A DNA stretch of 64,000 bases, from assembly GCA_964035575.1 (NCBI GenBank), contig OZ037925.1, forward strand, positions 124,001-188,000, given 5' to 3'. A program made the translations under genes and the position numbers. The notes beneath the pieces were generated by a model. It ran no database searches and was not told where the DNA came from. It worked only from the letters and a program-made list of their open reading frames with translations. This document shows positions 1-10,769 of this stretch, piece by piece. Within the stretch, counting starts at the first letter, position 1. Every line of letters begins with the position of its first letter. Source of the stretch: Rhynchopus sp. YZ270_cl-10. Its lineage: Eukaryota > Euglenozoa > Diplonemea > Diplonemida > Diplonemidae.

Positions 1-367
1 CATTAACCTTCCAAAGCTGCCCGGACAGTCCGATAGCGTATATATACTCTGGGGAGCCGGTCACCACATCAACGATGTTCTCGCCAAGCTTTACGTCGTG
101 CAGATACGTCAGCGAGCCAGGTCCGTTGAAACGACGTGCCACAACACCGTCATAAAGGTGCGACGCATACACCACAGTGTTGTTGCGTGCGTCAAAACAC
201 ATATTCCGGTTCTCCGCAGATGTCCAAAGATGGTCGGCCACCTCCTTCACATACTGTGCGTCGGCAGGAGAGAAGAGGAGAAGCAGGAAGGGGAGGAGGA
301 GGAGGAGGGAAGGGAGACGAATGGTGTGTGTGAGCAACGCAAGAGGTTTAATAGGTCGCTCATGCAT
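1..367 (-). CDS. Secreted beta-propeller-like surface protein, N-terminal part (runs off window)
   Basis: Reading the minus strand from the ATG at 367 gives 122 open codons up to the window edge. The start MHERPIKPLALL leads into a hydrophobic core (LPSLLLLLPFLLLLF) and a likely signal-peptidase site after SPADA, so the product is expected to enter the secretory pathway. The mature part (QYVKEVADHLWTS onward) has short repeated beta-strand units with the rhythm of propeller blades (for example NTVVYASHLYDGVVARR and PEYIYAIGLSGQLWKV), resembling the ectodomain of the next gene at 6172-9050. The poly-Leu core is encoded by CTC runs, seen on the plus strand as GGA repeats near 280-310. The 3' part is outside the window, so stalk and membrane anchor cannot be checked. 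Secretion is well supported; the fold is inferred from pattern only. Confidence 0.72.
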   Translation of the reverse strand, partial: MHERPIKPLALLTHTIRLPSLLLLLPFLLLLFSPADAQYVKEVADHLWTSAENRNMCFDARNNTVVYASHLYDGVVARRFNGPGSLTYLHDVKLGENIVDVVTGSPEYIYAIGLSGQLWKVN

Positions 368-651
368 TGGGAGTGTGTGTGTGTGTGGGGGGTGTGCTCC
401 CTCCTCTGGTGTGTGTTTGATAATTAATATGGGTAATTCCCCCAAAAAGGCGCATTGATGATGAGGTGTTTATGATGGTAAAAGTGAGCAAAAGGTGCGA
501 GATCTTTTTTTTTTCTTTCAAAAATTCATTCTTTTTTGCAACGTGGTAACGACCGACAACATTTTTGGATGGTCAACAAAAAGGGGGGTATACGCTCATA
601 TCTCCACAGATGGGGGAAGAGAACGAGCGTCGGGGGGTTTGTTGTTTTTTT

Positions 652-700
652 TGAAAACTTGGTTGTATTAGTGTAGCCACCCTAGAGTGTGCTCCACTAT
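652..700 (+). repeat. R3 dispersed repeat
   Basis: Core GAAAACTTGGTTGTATTAG followed by GTGTAGCCACCCTAGAGTG and GCTCCACTATA. A T-run lies on both sides, as in the other R3 copies. Confidence 0.8.
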
Positions 701-900
701 ATATATTTTTTGTTTTGGGTTTTGACCATCTCTCTCTGTATTGTTTTGACTGCTTTTTTCCGAAAAAAGCATGTTAGTTTGGTGTTAACTGCAAAACAGA
801 AGGGCAAGCAAGATTGCTTCAAACTTTTCTGAGTATTACTCGATTTACTATTTTCTGTTTCTCTTTTGGCTCACACTTTCTGGAAAAAAGAAAAAAAAAA

Positions 901-1019
901 AGTTGACTTGAAATACAAAAGCCCCTCTCGTGAACAGTGTACCTTGGTATGACCGGGTGTACCGAGGGGTGGACACCCAACCATGCAGTCCTACAATCCA
1001 TTTCGTGGTTTGCATCTGA
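901..1019 (+). repeat. R1 dispersed repeat, full copy
   Basis: About 120 bp running from AGTTGACTTGAAATACAAA through GGTGGACACCCAACCATGCA to TTTCGTGGTTTGCATCTGA. Similar copies at 2351, 47048, 48088, 58131 and 62627 identify it as an interspersed repeat, possibly a SINE. Its nature is otherwise unknown. Confidence 0.85.
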
Positions 1020-1348
1020 AAAAAAAAGGGGAAGGCGTAAGATAGGTTAGTTTTCTGGTTTCGGTGGTCTGCTCCTTGACCAGGATTCAGCCTGTGGCGC
1101 GCTTATCAAAAGGAGCCAGGGCTATTTGTGTGGGGGGGAAAACAAAGGGGAGGGTTGGGATTGAGTGTTTTTCACAGGGGGAGGGCAGAAGGAAATATTT
1201 CGCATGAGTTCTTTTTTTGGTAATAAATCTGTTTGGTTTAGATGTGTTAGCTGCTTTTCAGACAGTTCTTCACTTATCCATAAAAAAAAAAACACTCTCA
1301 AGAAAAAGGCCATTTTGGCCTGTTGGATTCGTTGCAAATTGTTTTTTT

Positions 1349-1394
1349 GAAAACTTGGTTATTAGTGTAGCCACCCTAGAGTGTGCTCCACTAT
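1349..1394 (+). repeat. R3 dispersed repeat
   Basis: Same core as 652-700 with a small internal deletion (GGTTATTAG in place of GGTTGTATTAG). T-run on both sides. Confidence 0.8.
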
Positions 1395-1930
1395 TTTTTT
1401 TTCTTTCACTGTAACTTAGTCGCTTTATTGGGGAAAAAGAAGCGAGCTGGACAAAAGCAAGTATTTTTTTTCCATAGTTTTAGCGAGTGTTGGGGCAACA
1501 CCTGGTCAAGGAGATTACATTTTTCCTTCCTTCAAAACTTCACACACAGGGTTTTGGGAGACACGCAGGGTAGGTTCTATGCTATGCACGGAACCACCCT
1601 GCACCTGTGTGTCATATTGTTTTCCGTGCAATGATGGGGAAACGTTCCGCAGTCGAAACTAAGGCAACGCTACAACCGTGTGGAAAAAAAGAAGAGGAAA
1701 AATATTTTTTTCTCAATGAAAGTGGTGTTTACGTTTTTGGGTACTGTGGAGAATATGTTCGATAAAAAGAAACGCGAGCTTGTTGTTTTATCTCATTCTG
1801 ACTATTTTGTTCATAGAGAAAATATAAGGGTAGTGCAGCTTTTGCTTTTTTTTTTTTTTGGTAAACGTCCACACTGCACACACTTTTGGAGATGTGGCGG
1901 GACGCTTCCGGGGGAAAAAAAGAAATTAAT

Positions 1931-1965
1931 AAGAATGAACTAAGCCTATCGTGCTTGGTCACCTT
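1931..1965 (+). repeat. R2 hairpin repeat
   Basis: CTAAGC, loop CTATCGT, GCTTGG, with flanking GAATGA and TCACCTT. A diverged member of the R2 hairpin family (best copies at 63276 and 43588). Confidence 0.65.
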
Positions 1966-2075
1966 CAATGAGTTCCTATTATTGTACTACCCTAACAGGA
2001 GATAACAAATATCACGTGAAAGGTGCCACCTTTGAGGTAGCTGCAGGCACTCCTCAAAGCTGCCCCGAGGGTACA

Positions 2076-2150
2076 CACACACACACGCATTAGGGGCCAT
2101 ATTCTGCGCAAGAATTACCCCTCATTTAGTTATCAAACACACACACACAC
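2076..2150 (+). repeat. R5 dispersed repeat with CA tracts
   Basis: A conserved core GGCCATATTCTGCGCAAGAA plus TTACCCCTCATTTAGTTATC between two CA-dinucleotide tracts. The same layout recurs at 3440 and 42950. Confidence 0.75.
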
Positions 2151-2350
2151 TGTATCCTATCGAACTGTGTTCCGAAAAATAATTGGTCCAGAAATACATC
2201 GCACAGAATAAATTTGGGCGGGGGGGAAATAAAGAAGAACAAGAAGAAAAGAGCAACCTTGAAAGATGAATGTGCCAAGAGGAATAGGCACACACATCTG
2301 AAGCAAAATAAAATATCGGTAAAAGTGCAGGTCAGCGAAGGGGGGGGGAA

Positions 2351-2500
2351 AGTTGACTTGAAATACAAAAGCCCTCTCGTGAACAGTTGTACCTTTGGTA
2401 CAATGACAGGGTTGTACCGGGGTGGACCCCCCCAACCATGCAGTCCTCCAATCCATTTAGTGGTTTACATCTGATATGTGATCCCGCTTCCACTCAGCCA
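2351..2500 (+). repeat. R1 dispersed repeat with 3' extension
   Basis: Full R1 core, then a tail (TATGTGATCCCGCTTCCACT) also present after the 58131 copy, so the complete repeat is probably about 150 bp. Confidence 0.83.
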
Positions 2501-2970
2501 AAAAAAAAAGAAGTTGGAAATATGCAAATGCCACACACTCTACGGCAAAAAAGTAAAAGTAAAATACAAGAGGTCTGCACCCAAAGTGTTATCCTTCGGT
2601 TACTCATTTTCGCAGATTATCAAAGAAAAAGGGGGATGTTTTTTTTTTTTTTTTTTGAGATGACCCTCTGAGCCTCTGTGGTACTCACCTTCGACAATGT
2701 TTGTCATATTTGCAAAAAAATAAATATAAACACAACAGCGTACGATACGTGCACCAAGAGAGGAGGCAAGGGAACAGGATGGGTCCACAGAGCGGGTTTG
2801 GAGGAGTAGCCGGATGAGTTGGTTCTCATCACAGCACCCTCCTAATGTCCGCGGGGGAGCAAACCTTTTTTCAACCCGAAACTGCCTCCACACAACAGCG
2901 CAAACAGCACAACACAACAGCATTTGGGGCATTATTCCGTACAAAGGAATTAGCCAAAAAGCAGAATGGT

Positions 2971-3004
2971 TTATAAAATGAACCTAAGCCTCTCGCTTTA
3001 GAAA
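2971..3004 (+). repeat. R2 hairpin repeat, degenerate
   Basis: TTTATAAAATGAACCTAAGC then CTCTCGCTTTAG. The 3' stem is eroded. Confidence 0.5.
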
Positions 3005-3439
3005 GGGGGGGAGGGGGGAGACTGCATATGAGCGTCAGAAGAAAGGGGGGGAAAAAAAGACAAAAAAAATGCTTGAGACTCGTTTGCTCCGTTGCTTTGC
3101 TGCTTAAACGACGACAACAACGGGGGAGAGGGAAGAATTGTTTCATATACTAACTATTCTACTGAATAGATGGTATAATAGGGAAAAAGAAATCAGGTTG
3201 TTTGTTGTAGTGGATACACAGACGCGCGACTATTTTACGAGGGATCTCGAGCATTTCTTACGCTGCATTGACTTAAAAAAAGTGGAGATTGCACAACTGT
3301 GGCAACTCCAACAAATTTATCCAAAAAAAAAAAAAAAATAAGTTTCATATTCTTTCTATTCAGCACGTATACTCTATAAGAACAGTTACGGGAAGATGCA
3401 TCATGTGCACCCTCCCGTGCGAACACACGACACACGACA

Positions 3440-3506
3440 TACGCACACACACATTTTGGGGTCATATTCTGCGCAAGAATTACCCCTATTAGTGATCAAA
3501 CACACA
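3440..3506 (+). repeat. R5 dispersed repeat
   Basis: CA tract, then GGGGTCATATTCTGCGCAAG and AATTACCCCTATTAGTGATC, then CA tract. Same layout as 2076 and 42950. Confidence 0.75.
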
Positions 3507-3741
3507 TCTTCACCATCGTTATCGCGCTGGGTTTGGGGGAGGGAGAAAAATAATGACAGACGAAGTGTGTCTCAAAAAAAGGAAAAGCGGATGGTCGCAT
3601 CCGACCGTAGTTGAGGAAAAGAGCCAAAGAGAAGGTGGAGTTGCACAAAACGCCTCAACCGTTCATCGGCCTGGACGCATATGGGTCACTGTTTCCCTTC
3701 CTCAAGGGTGTCGAACCCCCGCACTTCAGTAGAGGTATATA

Positions 3742-3825
3742 CCGTAATCGTAAAAATTGTGGACCGTAAAAATGTTCCAGTTTGCCAAAAAACCCCAAAA
3801 AGTTCCAAATTTTTTACGATTACGG
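3742..3825. mobile_element. 84-bp miniature inverted-repeat element with TA target duplication
   Basis: The two ends are inverted copies of CCGTAATCGTAAAAA (15 of 15 match), directly flanked by TA on both sides (3740-3741 and 3826-3827). TA duplication and short inverted ends are typical of Tc1/mariner-type miniature elements. No coding capacity. Confidence 0.75.
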
Positions 3826-4766
3826 TATGTACACGGTTACCACACGGAAGGAGGTTGAATGAAAGAAAAAAAAAAGGACTACTAAACAAATGTGTCCGAG
3901 CCCAAAGAAAAAAAAGAAAGTACACTTTTGTGGACGGTTAGTAGAGGCTACCTGGTTACAGCCACACCAGACAATACTTTTCCACAAAAACATGCAGAAA
4001 AATATATCCGTTTCGCTTGATCAGATCTCGACCGTTTGTTGCATTGCACGCTTCCACTTTTTTTTGAAAAAATTGATTGTTTCCAGCACACGCGGACTGT
4101 GTCAGTGTGTGATGGTATATGATTATTGCCTGAAGTACAGAAAATGGGAGTGTCGGTGGCGGAGCACAAAAGAGGTAAAATGAAAAACATATCGGGTGGG
4201 GTCTCTGATCTAATCTGTGCGACGAATATATTTCCCCTAACACGCCATGTTTGGCCAGGGCCTCTCCAGCGCGTCAGTTGCAAAATAAAAATAGAAAATA
4301 ATACCGTTTTTAGAAATGTTGTGCGAAGAAAAAAATAAGAACAACAGAAACAGATACTCAAAAGTAACCCAAAATTGGCCAAAATCGCCAAAAAAAAAAA
4401 AAAAAAACACACACACAAAAATTCTGAAAACGGTGCAACATAAACAATGAGTCTGTACAAAAAAAGGTGAATTTTGATAACGTGAAATAGCAGGCAGCAT
4501 TTATCCAAAATTCCTGTACGTACCACCATAGCAGAGCAGCAAGCATGTTGAAAGGGCTGTGCACCACGTACCTCCCCTCTCCTTCATTTAAAAGGTTGAT
4601 GAGAAATGAATGTGGGTTGGTGGAGTGATTTGTCTGGTTGATTCCGTTAACGAACGAGATCTCGACCCTTAAATAGGTGAGCCCGTTGTCCTTTTAGGCA
4701 ATGCGATCTTCGGACCAAATTGAAACAGGGACTCCCTGTAGTACATCAATTTAAAACTGTAGTCAT

Positions 4767-4800
4767 GCAGGCACCTCCGACTGACCTACATACGATGCCA
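4767..4800 (+). repeat. R4 dispersed repeat
   Basis: GCAGGCACCTCCGACTGACC then TACATACGATGCCA. Ends GGCA and TGCC can pair. Other copies at 19852, 43397, 48607, 63107 and the window end. Confidence 0.75.
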
Positions 4801-5375
4801 GCCATCCGGACGAAAGCACACAAAGTACCCTGCAGCCTACAAGAGTAGATATATAAAGGAAACCAATTCAAAAAGGTTTTGTTTCGGACCTCTGCCGTTT
4901 TTTTTTTTTTCTCTGATGGATTAAGATGGGTTGCTGTGCGTTGGGTGGATGGAAGGAAAAAGCGTGGGTGGGCGCAATACATACGCCCGCCACGCCAACA
5001 GGCGAGAAATAAAGTGACGTTGACGGTGCACACACCTCTTGGGCAGATACACGTACAATCATAGTAAAGTTGGGAAAAAAGAAGGAAAAAAAACAAGATG
5101 ACTAGAAGGTGAACCTTTGCCCTACTGTACTGAGTCAGCCGAACAAAGGAGGGTGGGACTGTAACATATAGTGGCAAAATCCCGCTCAAAAAGAAAAAAG
5201 AAGAAAGAAAAAGAACCGTAACGTAAAACCGAAATACGCATTGCAAACAATAGCCTAACAGAAGGGGGGTGGGGACGATGTGAATGTGCATTACTGTACA
5301 CTGTTGGGGGGGTAAAAAAAAAAATAAATAGTTGAAACGTGCTAAAACGCAGCTCGGAAAAAAGAAAGAAAAGTT

Positions 5376-5410
5376 CGTTGAGATGAACCGAAGTCTTGAC
5401 TGGTCACCTT
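5376..5410 (+). repeat. R2 hairpin repeat
   Basis: GAGATGAACCGAAGTCTTGA then CTGGTCACCTT. Diverged copy. Confidence 0.55.
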
Positions 5411-5486
5411 TCGTACGGGGAAAAAAATTATAAGATGAATGTGCCTTCACGTGCACATCAATCTTTGAGAGCAAAGCGAATCTTGA

Positions 5487-5520
5487 GAGCAAAGTCTAAG
5501 CGTGATGTGCTTAGTCACAA
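5487..5520 (+). repeat. R2 hairpin repeat
   Basis: CTAAGC, loop GTGATGT, GCTTAG, then TCACAA. The apical 6-bp stem is intact although the loop differs from the consensus CTCTCGT. Confidence 0.65.
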
Positions 5521-6171
5521 TTGGAAAAGAAAGAAAAAAAAAATCGCAAATGTGTGAAAGTATTGCACTCAGAAAACAGAGGACAATCAAAGTCACTGAA
5601 GCGAGGCAAATAATAATAATAGCCCACATCCCACCCCCCCCCTGGCGGTGCCAGCTGTAGTTTATGTAAGGATGTGGTGCAGGAATACTTGCTCTCTCTC
5701 TCTCCCTCTCTCTTCTTCAAACGTAAGAGCGTCGTCAAAAAAAAATTATGCTGATATCCAAGAAGTAGTTGGTCATACAACAAGCAAAGTTTTTTTGTTG
5801 TGTCGACAATCGCCGAGTAATCCCACCAGGTGGCTGGAGAATTCGGGTCTGTACTCAATGTTGGCCGAAGCCTTTGTCTACGGAAGGTATAGATGTCGTT
5901 CGTCCTGAACCCTTAAGAGCAACTTTTAGGAAATATTTTTTTTTTTTGAAAAGTCTTTCCATTTTTTTCTCACTCACATTCCCGCGAAATACATTAAAAA
6001 AAAAAAATCGTTCACCCTTACCCTGTTGTCTAACCAGCATCTTTTCTGGAGACCACATGCCTTTTAAGCAGTGCCTCATGAAAACATACCTGGAAAAGAC
6101 GAAGAAAGGGAGTAGTGCACTACACTATGAAATAACATGAAAAATTGGTCGCCCATCCCCCTATCTCACCG

Positions 6172-9050
6172 CTACATCAACGATGGGGTCAACGGCGTTG
6201 ACGATGCCGTGCCTCCGAGGAGGTTCGAGCCGAGGCGGTGGTGCATGAGGTCCTGGAGGGAGTGCGCGGTGGCGGAGGAGACGTCGCTGGCACCAAGGTT
6301 GTGCGCAACGAGGAAGCCGAGCTCCTGGCAGGAGACCTCACTGGGCGCCCTCTCCAGACACTGCTGTTCTGGGAGAAGATGCTTCATACGCACCATCCGC
6401 AGCGCCTCAGACACAATGTCCAACACCGCCTTCACAACCAGCACAACCGCCGCAAGCAGCAGCACCAACCCAGCCACCTCATATCCCCAAGCCCAAGGCG
6501 GGTCTTCACGGTAGTGCCCGACCGCAAGAGTAAGAGTGGCAGTGCCCTGCATGCCTGTCACGACGATGTCAACAAAGGTGTCACGTGGTCGAGCATATGG
6601 CAATAATATAGACACAGCCATCCCATAGCATAGACAGAGGAGCGACACTGCCAGCTGGACGTGGCCGCATTGTATGGTGTTCTCGGTTTGCACGCTTTTC
6701 ACTGCAGACAGCGCAAAGGCGAACCCCAGATCCACTGCGCTGTACCAGACAGTTTCATCCCGGTATGCCCGCAGGACGCTTGCGTAGCGGTTCACCCACT
6801 GTATCCTAGAGTATTTGCTGACCCACTCCCCGGGGCCCAACAACATCAGCACCATGGATCCGGTGTCTTCCACATAGTTCACATAATGCGCATAACGGTT
6901 TGTATCACGGTGCAACCTTTGTGCAACATAAATAGGCACCACAACGCACACCGTCAACACCAACACCGCAGCAGCTGCCTCTATAATGGAAGGCCCTTGA
7001 AGCAGCAGAGTGAACGCACCCAGAGTCGTACCCTGGAAGAGAAACCTGAAGACGAAGAGAGGGAGTGACGGCAGGCGCAGGGTCCCCGCAAGGTCGGAGT
7101 GAGTCCCAAAGTGCGGCACCGCATGGGCGGCAGTGCAGAAGGTGGCGAAGGCCACGACAGCGACGCCAGCACAGATGATGCAGTTCCCAAGCACAACGCC
7201 CACCATCTCGGTCTCCCAGGGCTGCCACTGTGTCGGGTGTAGGGCAAAGGGGAGGCGCGCGCCCGTGGCCACGTTGTCGGTGGTTATCCGGCATGGTGCA
7301 CCTGTGAGTCCCAGACGTAAGGCTGCGCCAGCACCGGAGAAGCCCCCTAAGGAGGAAGCTAGCGCAACACCTAGAGTAGCGTCCTGTGTGTCCTTCCTTG
7401 TGCCAGCATTAGGATCAGGCTGTGGAGGGGAGGGGGTCAAATGGGTACGAAAAGGTGGGAGAAAGTGGGGTTTTCAGTTCAGACTATGGCGTAGGTGCAT
7501 GCAGAAAGAAGGTTTTCTTTGTGCAGGAAAAGAGAAGTGGAATCTGAAGGCTGGAAGGGGGGTGGGAAGAATACCTTCGGCATCTGTTCTCCTATGGCTG
7601 GCTGTGTTGGTGTGGGTGCCCCTGTGTCGCGCTGAGGAGGTGTTGTGAGTGTCACTGCCACTACATCTGTTGCGGGCGCGTCCGTTGGGGACAGGGCCGT
7701 CTCCGGTGCTCCTGTCACTGGTGTCTCTGGTATTGCTGTCGATGCTGCGTTTGGTGTTGCTGTCGCTGGTATGGAAGTGGGGACTGCTGTGCCTGGTACT
7801 GGCACCGCCGTAGTTTGCGCTGCCACCACGGGGGGAGGTGTCGGCGGGGCTGTAGTCTCAGGCACCAACGTCATCGAAAACGACATCATAGGCGTTGCTG
7901 TGTCCGGTGCGGTGGTGGGTAGTGCTGGTGGCGTAGGTGTGTCCGGTGCGTCGGTAGGAGGTGCCGGTGCCCCTGTGCCCGTAGCTGGTGTTTGTGGCGT
8001 CACTGTGTCCGGTGCGGCGGTAGGTGGTGGTAGTCCTGGTGCTTCTGTGGCTGGCGCAGTTGTAGACTTGCTTTCGTACACTTCTGCCCCTTGGCTCATC
8101 CCCAGATACACGAAGTCACCCCCGACTGCAACAGCCGCGTTAGCCGTGTACGACATAGACAAGGACTGTAACTCCACAAGATTCGAAGGTGTCGATGAAG
8201 GATACGTCACCTCAAACACCTTCACCTCGTCCACTTCCCCACTCGATATGAAAGCCAGGGGTGGCTTGTGTGCGATGCCCATCAGTTCGCAGCTCGGACA
8301 AGCATATGTCGATATTAAGTATCCTGTTAAGTCAAAGAAGGAAAATTCACCCGAATATGTCACAAAAATATGTCCATCTGAGTACGTCATGCCCCTCGCC
8401 TCTTGGGTGGTGGCCGACTCCACAAACTTTGTCCGGTCTGGGGCGATCGGGTCTGCCACATCGTATATGAAGAGCCCTGACTGGTCGCACAAAATAAAGA
8501 GCTGCTGCGTTGCCTCCACCACCGCCACCTCGACACACCGCGATATCAGCGCCACCGCCTTCACAAACACAGGCGCACCCTTCACGGTGACATCGTATAT
8601 CCCCAAGACCGACTTGCTCGCCACATCCTCTGTACACGTGTACACATGGTTTCCCATCGTCGCCATTGCTTTGCAGTTTTTCGACCGAGCATCTGCTGGT
8701 GAGTTTCCCAAAAAGGTTGGGGTCGTGGGGTCGGATACATCCGTTTCATACAGAGACCCTGACGTACCACAGGTGTACACAGTGAGGACCCTGTTGCGTG
8801 CGTAGGCCACGGAGTACAAATCGTCCTGGGGAGGAGCGGCGACTTCGCCCTTAAAATCATATGCATTGACCCCGTTGAGCTGCCGCACCACGACACCACC
8901 TGCACCCTCGGCGGCGTAGCTGTACTGTGTGTCGTCGGCGTTGATTGTGATCCCGGTGACCATGTTGGTGCTGTACGCATCTGCATAGAAGACTAGCGCT
9001 GCAGTGGAAGACACGCATCCAAGCAGCACAACCACGCTACAACATCGCAT
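6172..9050 (-). CDS. Propeller-stalk multipass membrane protein (two exons)
   Basis: Exons 7575-9050 and 6172-7419 join to a 907-residue protein. The first ATG in frame is at 9050; an upstream GTG is not a eukaryotic start. Residues 1-18 are a signal peptide (MRCCSVVVLLGCVSSTAA). Residues 20-328 form repeated blades of the type DVSDPTTPTFLG and DVADPIAPDRTK, as in LVIVD-like beta-propellers. Residues 329-490 are a Thr/Pro/Ala stalk, probably O-glycosylated. The second exon encodes about seven hydrophobic segments (for example GVVLGNCIICAGVAVVAF, LVLTVCVVVPIYVA and GLVLLLAAVVLVVKAV) and a short polar tail. A cell-surface receptor or channel-like role is inference; I do not recognise the transmembrane family. 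The stalk/membrane boundary coincides with the intron, as in the genes at 54014 and 59037. Confidence 0.85.
7420..7574 (-). other. Spliceosomal intron, phase 0
   Basis: Donor AAG|GTATTC at 7575/7574; acceptor CCCCTCCCCTCCACAG|CCT at 7420/7419. Both flanking frames are open and join in phase as MPK|PDPNAG. Without splicing, the upstream frame stops inside the intron. Confidence 0.85.
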
Positions 9051-9716
9051 TTGCACACAGAGATAAGGTGGCGGGAGGAACGAAGTGGGTCAAGACGTGA
9101 CCCAGTTTCCCAATCTACTCCCCTAGAGGGGGGATGAACCGAAGCCTCCTGCGCTTATGTCAAGAAAGTAGGGATAAGGGTATGGGAGATGTCACCAAAG
9201 GGCTGCATCTGTGAAGGGTGTGTATGATGTGGGGCAAAAGGGGGGAGAGAAGGGAGGGAAAAGAGAAAAAAAGATTCGCTTTTTTTTCTGTATTGTTGTG
9301 AAGCTGCAAGGGCTAGACTGTTTTCGCTATGCGGGTATGCCCATTGTTCATACGCTGACGTGAGCAGTCAAAGTGGGCAAGTGTGTTGTATGACTGACCG
9401 AGACGTCGATGGCGAGGGAAAGTTTCTGTATGTACAAAAGGCCTGAACGTATACCCAAAACCTAGCTCGAGGTTTACTGTGTAAAGTGTTTTGCGACACA
9501 ACAAAAAAATCTGTACCAATGGAGTCCCCCACAGGGGTGACGAGAGGTCGAACTGCGGGTCTGCTGGGGCGAGTGTGAGTCTTCTTTTGAAGACACATTG
9601 CATGACCCCCGCACCACATACGCGTGTGTACTGTAGATCTCATCCTAGGACTGATGGTGTATTACCTAGGTTTTTCAAAAAAAAATAGAAATATAAAACT
9701 TCCAGCCTTTCTGCTC
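9051..9716. other. Intergenic spacer
   Basis: Between the propeller gene and the first LRR gene. One diverged R2 copy is at 9132-9164 (GAACCGAAGCCTCCTGCGCT). Moderately GC-rich DNA at 9300-9640 has no open frame I can support. Confidence 0.5.
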
Positions 9717-10769
9717 TCAGTGGTAATCCCAGGGCAGCACACCCGGGTGGCTGATCTTTGCCTTTCGCACCATCTCACGGCTGCACCCGTCAAGGCATAT
9801 TACCGTGAGCCCTTTGCACTGCAGCAGAAAGTGCGCACCAAGCTTGTCCACGCTGCTGAGCGGGGAGAGATCGATGTGGGTCAGCGCCGTGCAGTCGCTG
9901 AGGAAGTAGTCGGCGACCTCCTTGACGTAGCGTAGCGGGGTGAGGTCGACCTTGGCAAGCGACCTGCATTCGGACAGAAACGAGCTTCCTATCTGCTTCG
10001 TATCGCTAAGCGCCGATAGGTCCACCTCTGTCAAACGCTTGCACCCTGCAAGGAAGTCGTGCCCCACCTTCTCCACCCTGCCCTGCCCTGAGAAGACTAC
10101 CTTAGCCAGCGCCGTACAACCCTTCAGGCAGCCGCAGCTGATCTGCGCCACCGACTGTAAAGGCGATATGTCCACCTCCATCAATTCGGCACACCCAGAC
10201 AGAAAGCCGCGACCCAGCTGCGTGACCCCGCTCAAGGAAGAAAGGTCCAGCCTGGTCACCTTTGTGCGTGACAAAAAGCCGAACCCAATTTTCGTCACAT
10301 TATACAGCCCGGAGAGGTCGATCTCGGTCAGGCTCGATTCCTTGAGAAACTCGTGGCCGATGGAGGTTAGGTCCGACCCGGTGCTGAGATCAAGCCGTGT
10401 GAGGCGTACATGGTAGCTTAAATAGTCTGGTATCGTGGTAGTGACGCCTGCTTGGAGGAGAAGGGTCATCACAGTTGGGTTGTCCATGCGCCTGAGCCGT
10501 GCTGCCGTGATGTCGGTCTCGCCCATAGCATGCAAGGCAGCCACCGCATCGTAACGCCTCGTCTTCGCGAGCACAATGGTGTCCCCAGCACTCAGCTGCG
10601 TCACGTCGTAGCCCTCGCCCATCGGCTCCCCTCCGCTGCTCATGTGGAACCCATCCTCGGGTAGCCCCGCTGCAGACGCAACCCTAGTACGAAAGGTCGA
10701 TAGCGTGTCTTCTGCACAGAGCTCCAACACAAAGGTGCTGCAGGAAAACGACTCAACGTGTACGTCCAT
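9717..10769 (-). CDS. Ubiquitin-like/leucine-rich-repeat protein, diverged paralogue
   Basis: 350 residues from the ATG at 10769, chosen because MDVHVESF aligns with the start MDICVKGF of the LRR genes at 12328-21912. Residues 1-70 are a ubiquitin-like module ending GDTIVLAKT, with the shared YDVTQLSAGDTIVL motif. A helical linker follows, then about nine 25-residue repeats of the form L..LDLS....V..IG..FLS.C..., close to BspA-type LRRs. No signal peptide or membrane segment, so probably cytosolic; LRR arrays usually bind protein. The C-terminus (HPGVLPWDYH) is unique to this member. Single exon. It is the most diverged of the five LRR genes and lies downstream of the tandem array in the direction of transcription. 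Confidence 0.82.
   Translation of the reverse strand: MDVHVESFSCSTFVLELCAEDTLSTFRTRVASAAGLPEDGFHMSSGGEPMGEGYDVTQLSAGDTIVLAKTRRYDAVAALHAMGETDITAARLRRMDNPTVMTLLLQAGVTTTIPDYLSYHVRLTRLDLSTGSDLTSIGHEFLKESSLTEIDLSGLYNVTKIGFGFLSRTKVTRLDLSSLSGVTQLGRGFLSGCAELMEVDISPLQSVAQISCGCLKGCTALAKVVFSGQGRVEKVGHDFLAGCKRLTEVDLSALSDTKQIGSSFLSECRSLAKVDLTPLRYVKEVADYFLSDCTALTHIDLSPLSSVDKLGAHFLLQCKGLTVICLDGCSREMVRKAKISHPGVLPWDYH

Larger units (their letters stand above)
368..6171. other. Intergenic spacer with dispersed repeats
   Basis: AT-rich, homopolymer-rich DNA with no convincing gene. It holds copies of repeat families R1-R5 and one TA-flanked miniature element, listed separately. A reversed R5-like stretch lies at about 405-440. 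A minus-strand open stretch at 2600-2944 has a GTGAGT near 2690 but no other support. Confidence 0.6.

Noticed and set aside
4746-5492. 248-codon minus-strand frame rich in Phe, Leu and Ser
   Set aside because: Openness is due to T-runs; composition is not protein-like and it covers R2 and R4 repeats.
7645-8805. 386-codon plus-strand open frame (Gly/Val/Ala-rich)
   Set aside because: It is antisense to the Thr/Pro stalk and propeller of the 6172-9050 gene. ACN/CCN codons read backwards are Gly/Val-rich, so the openness is a composition effect. Similar antisense frames lie over the stalks at 54466-54912 and 59510-60037.
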